A DNA stretch of 64,000 nucleotides from PGYR01 sp046290495 (GTDB taxonomy: Bacteria; Bacteroidota; Ignavibacteria; Kapaibacteriales; UBA2268), in contig JBKAGT010000005.1 in the NCBI GenBank assembly GCA_046290495.1, forward strand, positions 558,001-622,000, given 5' to 3'. The notes under the pieces are model-generated. The model had not been told where the DNA came from and did no database searches. It saw only the letters and a program-made list of their open reading frames with translations. Made by a program: the position numbers and the translations under genes. Positions 61,035-64,000 of the stretch are shown here, piece after piece (position 1 is the stretch's first letter; the number at the start of each line of letters is the position of its first letter).

Positions 61035-61595
61035 TTAGACAGTTTGCTCTCTGTGCTTACCTTCTCTTATTTCTTCTAATGTTTTATCAATGAAAGAGTC
61101 CATATCCTGCGGTGAACGACTTGTTACAAGTCCCTCATCCACAACTACTGGAGAATCTTCCCACTTAGCACCAGCGTTTTCCATATCTTTCCTGATTGAG
61201 CTGAAAGATGTAATCTTTCTGCCTTTCAGTACATCAGCTTCTGCTAAAAGCCAAGGACCATGACAAATAGATGCTACTGGTTTGTGCTGTTCGAAGAATT
61301 CTCTTACGAATCCTACCGCCTGCTCTTCTCTTCGCATTTGGTCAGGGTTAATCACACCACCTGGTATTACTAATGCTTGATAATCACTACTTGAAGCTTG
61401 ATCTAATGTCTTTGTCACTTCATATTCTGAACTCCAATTACCATTATTCCATGATTTAATCTTGCCTGATTTGTTTGATATAATATCTACTTGAGCATTC
61501 TCTGATTGTAATGCTTCCATTGGTTTTTGTAATTCTGATTCTTCAAATCCATCAGTTGCTAAAATTGCTACTCTTGTATTTTCCAAATTATTCAT
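61035..61595 (-). CDS. PfpI/YhbO family DJ-1 superfamily protein
   Basis: A 186-residue protein. It begins VAILATDGFEESELQKPMEAL with the catalytic-acid Glu, has LVIPGGVINPDQMRR, the nucleophile elbow VASICHGPWLLAEADVLKGRKITSF and a final VTSRSPQDMDSF. This is the PfpI/YhbO branch: reported activities include deglycation, glyoxalase-like or protease function, and the real role is disputed. It stands alone between two terminators. A 13-bp perfect inverted repeat lies about 60 bp upstream of its start. Confidence 0.92.
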   Translation of the reverse strand: MNNLENTRVAILATDGFEESELQKPMEALQSENAQVDIISNKSGKIKSWNNGNWSSEYEVTKTLDQASSSDYQALVIPGGVINPDQMRREEQAVGFVREFFEQHKPVASICHGPWLLAEADVLKGRKITSFSSIRKDMENAGAKWEDSPVVVDEGLVTSRSPQDMDSFIDKTLEEIREGKHREQTV

Positions 61596-61656
61596 TATAA
61601 GTTATCTCCTATATATTATGTTAAACTATCATCTAATTACATCTATTACAACGCGC

Positions 61657-61688
61657 ATCTTAACTTGTTATTTTAAACAAGTTAAGAT
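61657..61688. repeat. Perfect 13-bp inverted repeat upstream of the PfpI-type gene
   Basis: ATCTTAACTTGTT and AACAAGTTAAGAT are exact reverse complements separated by 6 nt. It has no T run, so is not a terminator, and lies 62 bp upstream of the 61595 start on the minus strand, where a regulator could bind. Confidence 0.6.
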
Positions 61689-61691
61689 TTA

Positions 61692-61726
61692 CAACAAAAA
61701 AGCCCTTCTACTTTCGTAGAAGGGCT
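61692..61726 (-). terminator. Terminator after the large T9SS protein gene
   Basis: Perfect 11-bp stem AGCCCTTCTAC / GTAGAAGGGCT with a 4-nt loop; on the minus strand it is followed by about seven T. It lies 37 bp past the stop codon at 61763. Confidence 0.92.
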
Positions 61727-61762
61727 TGAGATAAAAGATCTTATCGTATTTTCAACAAGAAC

Positions 61763-64000
61763 TTATTTTACTATCATTTTTTGTGTGTATACACCATAGT
61801 CAGTTTCTAGTCTTACTATATATGTACCAGTTGGAACATTTTCAGGTGTCCAAGTAATACCATAATTACCGAAAGTCATGTATTTATTTACTAATGACTC
61901 TATAAGTAAACCAGAAAAATCATATACTTTCATATCAACGTTTGTTGATTTATCTAGTCTAAATTCTATAGTAGTGTTTGTAGCAACTGGATTAGGATAA
62001 ACTTTAATTTTGTTATCAACAACATTGATGTTAGTAGAACTATTCCAGTTAACAGAAAGTGTCGGGCCAAACTTCGTTGGATTCGCTGCTGCGTTTGTAC
62101 TCATAATATTAAAAGTATTCAATGCTGTCCAATCAACAGCCCAATTAGTTCCACCAAATGCTCCTACATATTCTGTTTGTCTGTGGAATCCATTAGAAGG
62201 TAATGTTTTTACCCCACTCCAAGCAGGACCATTTTCAGACGGTCTCGGATCTAACCCCCAACTTTGTTGTGTTCTGTCAATTGAGTAAAGTGCAGGGTCT
62301 TCAATTCTATTACCATTATCAGCATTACCTAAGTAATCTCTTGCTGGCTGTAAAGAATAACCTTTAATAACTTTACCGTCTTTTTCTGAGTCAGCAACAT
62401 CTGGAGCAATTTCAGTCAATGAAGGCATTTCTTCACCACTAATTCCCCACCATAAGAAGTTTTGAAGGTGTAAGTCGCCATTATCCATTCTTGATTTCGA
62501 ATCTTGACCATTTTCCAAATCTTCAATATTCAATCCTTCAGAAGTTTGCTCTGTCATAATACCGTTGTAGTATTTACCACCAGCATTATCTCTGAATATT
62601 AATCCCATTGATTTTGCATTTGGTGAGTTAATACCAGAACCGATGTAAGTAACATTTGATATTTGAGGTATTGCAAATGGAGCACTATCATCTGGTTTAT
62701 TACCACCATCATGTTCACCGGCCATATTTCCTCTATCAGTAGCTTGAATAGAGAACCAAAATTGTCCCATTCCATTAAAGCCTTCATCATAGTCAAATGA
62801 ATCGTCGCCATTGAATGCAGAAACTAAGTAACGTGTATTAACATTTCCACCAAACCATTCAAATCCATCATCTTTGTTATATATAACTTCTACGAATTCG
62901 ATAGTAGTTGCAGAACCAACAGCACCCATAGTTAAACCATTGATTTCGTTTCCTTCTCCAATGTCAGTACCACCGTGTCTGATAGAAACATACTTAATTA
63001 TACCAGAGTTATCCATTGGGTCATTACCACCGTATTGACCTTTAGGGTTGTTCTCAGGAATACCTTCAATGTTTCTAGTTCCATCAGGGTTGTTAGTTGG
63101 ACCTTTACCTAACACTAGTAAACCACCCCATAGACCTGATTCTTGCATTGGGTAATCAAAGTTATCATAAGGGTCATCACCTTCGAAAGTGAAGATAATT
63201 GGTTGAGCAGCAGTACCTTCAGCGTATATCTTACCACCTTGTGCTATAATTAATGCCGAAGCATTTGATTCTTGCCCTGGCTTACCTTGTATTATAGTAC
63301 CTGGCTCTATCCATAGTTCTGCACCGTCTTCAACGAATACAAACCTGTCTAGAACATAAATATTATCATTTGTGAACCACTTCTTTTCACCTTCTTTAAT
63401 CCAATCATCAGTAACTGCAACTGTGTTAGCACCTATTTGTCTAGCAACTTGTAAATGATATAATCCTGACCATCGAGCAAACCACATATCACCTGGAGCA
63501 AATGCACCAATGTAATCAACATCTTGGATGAAGTTGTCATTTAGTTTGTATGTTTCATTTGTTACTGCAGCAGAGTTAGGAGAAGGAGTAGGGTTTAACA
63601 AACCATTTTGACCTCTATCAATTTGATTTAGTCCTGGATCAACAATCCAATTGTTATTGTCAGAATTTGATAAGTAATCTCTTGTAGACTGAAGTGAATA
63701 CCCCTTAATTACTTTACCATCTTTTTCTGCATCAGGAACATCAGGTGCAATATCTGTCAAAGAAGGATTTTCTTTACTATTAATGTTCCACCAAATATTA
63801 TTTTTAAGTGCTAAATCACCTGTATTAAGTCTATTTTCAGAATCTTCACCACTTTCTAAATCTTCTATATTAAGACCCCAAGAAGTAAACTCTGTAAATA
63901 TTGAGTTATAATATTTACCACCTGCATTGTCTCTTAATAATAGTCCACTTGATTTAGGGTTGCCAGAGTTCGGTCCAGAACCTATGTATGTAGCATTTGA
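61763..64000 (-). CDS. Large beta-helix-type surface protein with T9SS type A sorting domain, 5' partial
   Basis: The frame is open to the end of the window, so 746 codons are visible and the start lies beyond 64000; the apparent start at 63760 is a TTG inside the frame. From the N-terminal side: part of a repeat unit, a spacer, a right-handed beta-helix-like domain (YVLDRFVFVEDGAELWIEPGTIIQG, ALIIAQGGKIYAEGTAAQPIIF, SGLWGGLLVLGKGP, NGLTMGAVGSATTIEFVEV), a second repeat copy, and a C-terminal sorting domain (VYPNPV; YIVRLETDYGVYTQKMIVK). Proteins of this layout are common in T9SS bacteria and are thought to be surface-exposed. Function unknown. Confidence 0.88.
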   Translation of the reverse strand, partial: SNATYIGSGPNSGNPKSSGLLLRDNAGGKYYNSIFTEFTSWGLNIEDLESGEDSENRLNTGDLALKNNIWWNINSKENPSLTDIAPDVPDAEKDGKVIKGYSLQSTRDYLSNSDNNNWIVDPGLNQIDRGQNGLLNPTPSPNSAAVTNETYKLNDNFIQDVDYIGAFAPGDMWFARWSGLYHLQVARQIGANTVAVTDDWIKEGEKKWFTNDNIYVLDRFVFVEDGAELWIEPGTIIQGKPGQESNASALIIAQGGKIYAEGTAAQPIIFTFEGDDPYDNFDYPMQESGLWGGLLVLGKGPTNNPDGTRNIEGIPENNPKGQYGGNDPMDNSGIIKYVSIRHGGTDIGEGNEINGLTMGAVGSATTIEFVEVIYNKDDGFEWFGGNVNTRYLVSAFNGDDSFDYDEGFNGMGQFWFSIQATDRGNMAGEHDGGNKPDDSAPFAIPQISNVTYIGSGINSPNAKSMGLIFRDNAGGKYYNGIMTEQTSEGLNIEDLENGQDSKSRMDNGDLHLQNFLWWGISGEEMPSLTEIAPDVADSEKDGKVIKGYSLQPARDYLGNADNGNRIEDPALYSIDRTQQSWGLDPRPSENGPAWSGVKTLPSNGFHRQTEYVGAFGGTNWAVDWTALNTFNIMSTNAAANPTKFGPTLSVNWNSSTNINVVDNKIKVYPNPVATNTTIEFRLDKSTNVDMKVYDFSGLLIESLVNKYMTFGNYGITWTPENVPTGTYIVRLETDYGVYTQKMIVK
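62275..62659 (-). repeat. Internal duplication, copy A
   Basis: Encodes SNVTYIGSG through LNIEDLENGQDSKSRM and TEIAPDVADSEKDGKVIKGYSLQ to ALYSID. It is homologous to copy B at 63615-64000, offset by 1341 bp (447 codons). Confidence 0.75.
63615..64000 (-). repeat. Internal duplication, copy B (may extend past window)
   Basis: Encodes SNATYIGSG through LNIEDLESGEDSENRL and TDIAPDVPDAEKDGKVIKGYSLQ to LNQID. Its first base in frame is the last base of the window, so the unit probably continues upstream. Confidence 0.75.

Overview
The window is AT-rich, densely coded chromosome from a Gram-negative bacterium on the Bacteroidota / Ignavibacteria-Kapabacteria side of the FCB group. This placement is inferred from three things. 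Two proteins end in type IX secretion (T9SS) type A C-terminal sorting domains. Upstream regions carry the Bacteroidota promoter form TTTG-N19/20-TAnnTTTG (gcvPA, rplM, rpsA, near-match at nusA). Several families are typical of that group: DUF5683, OmpA with TSP3 repeats, and a DQHRAH-related but degenerate MutL motif. Unlike classical Bacteroidia, many genes have clear GGAG-type ribosome binding sites, and TTG/GTG starts occur, which fits a deep-branching lineage. No tRNA, rRNA, CRISPR array, insertion sequence or phage gene was seen. No gap between genes exceeds about 200 bp.

Layout. 1-2.7 kb: the end of a PDZ-membrane-GAF-SpoIIE phosphatase. 2.7-6.3 kb: a tightly overlapping minus-strand operon gcvPA-ftsB-like-ROK kinase-ridA-DUF5683 with its own promoter and an upstream terminator. 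6.3-7.5 kb: pspA with a YbjN-like partner, divergent from ebfC-recR and two lipoprotein genes (7.6-9.5 kb). 9.5-15.9 kb: a minus-strand run of a large secreted VWA/WD40/T9SS protein, hisS and a sensor kinase. 16-17 kb: a secreted protein of unknown function. 16.9-22.9 kb: the translation block mutL, rplM-rpsI, rpsB, tsf-pyrH-frr. 23-24.4 kb: kdsC, ytxH-like and a small membrane protein. 24.4-27 kb: prmA, ppx/gppA and a lipoprotein. 27-30.6 kb: a fused 2-oxoglutarate dehydrogenase/decarboxylase of the KGD type. 30.7-36.1 kb: a PTS-IIA-like protein, an SDR epimerase, a penicillin acylase family hydrolase, ElbB and a SAM-hydrolase-family protein.

36.1-45.2 kb is the classical nusA-infB-rbfA-truB-ribF-rpsO-pnp operon, without rimP in its usual place before nusA. 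45.3-47.4 kb: glutaryl-CoA dehydrogenase and hslO. 47.4-53.8 kb: an OmpA/TSP3 protein, purA, a STAS protein and secF/secD. 53.9-58.7 kb: an AbgT transporter, two glycosyltransferases and an amidohydrolase. 58.8-60.8 kb: rpsA. 61-64 kb: a PfpI-type protein and the 3' part of a large, internally duplicated T9SS beta-helix protein that runs off the window.

Most of the window is ordinary housekeeping: translation, RNA maturation, protein export, mismatch repair and central metabolism. Items worth a second look are cis-structured RNA upstream of pnp, rpsB, nusA and rpsA; a MutL whose endonuclease motif is eroded; an rplM gene that must start at TTG; the secreted VWA-ASH-WD40-T9SS protein; the PspA-YbjN pair; and charged low-complexity extensions on several translation proteins, two of which share a 23-bp identical stretch. 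No clearly new multi-gene system was found.
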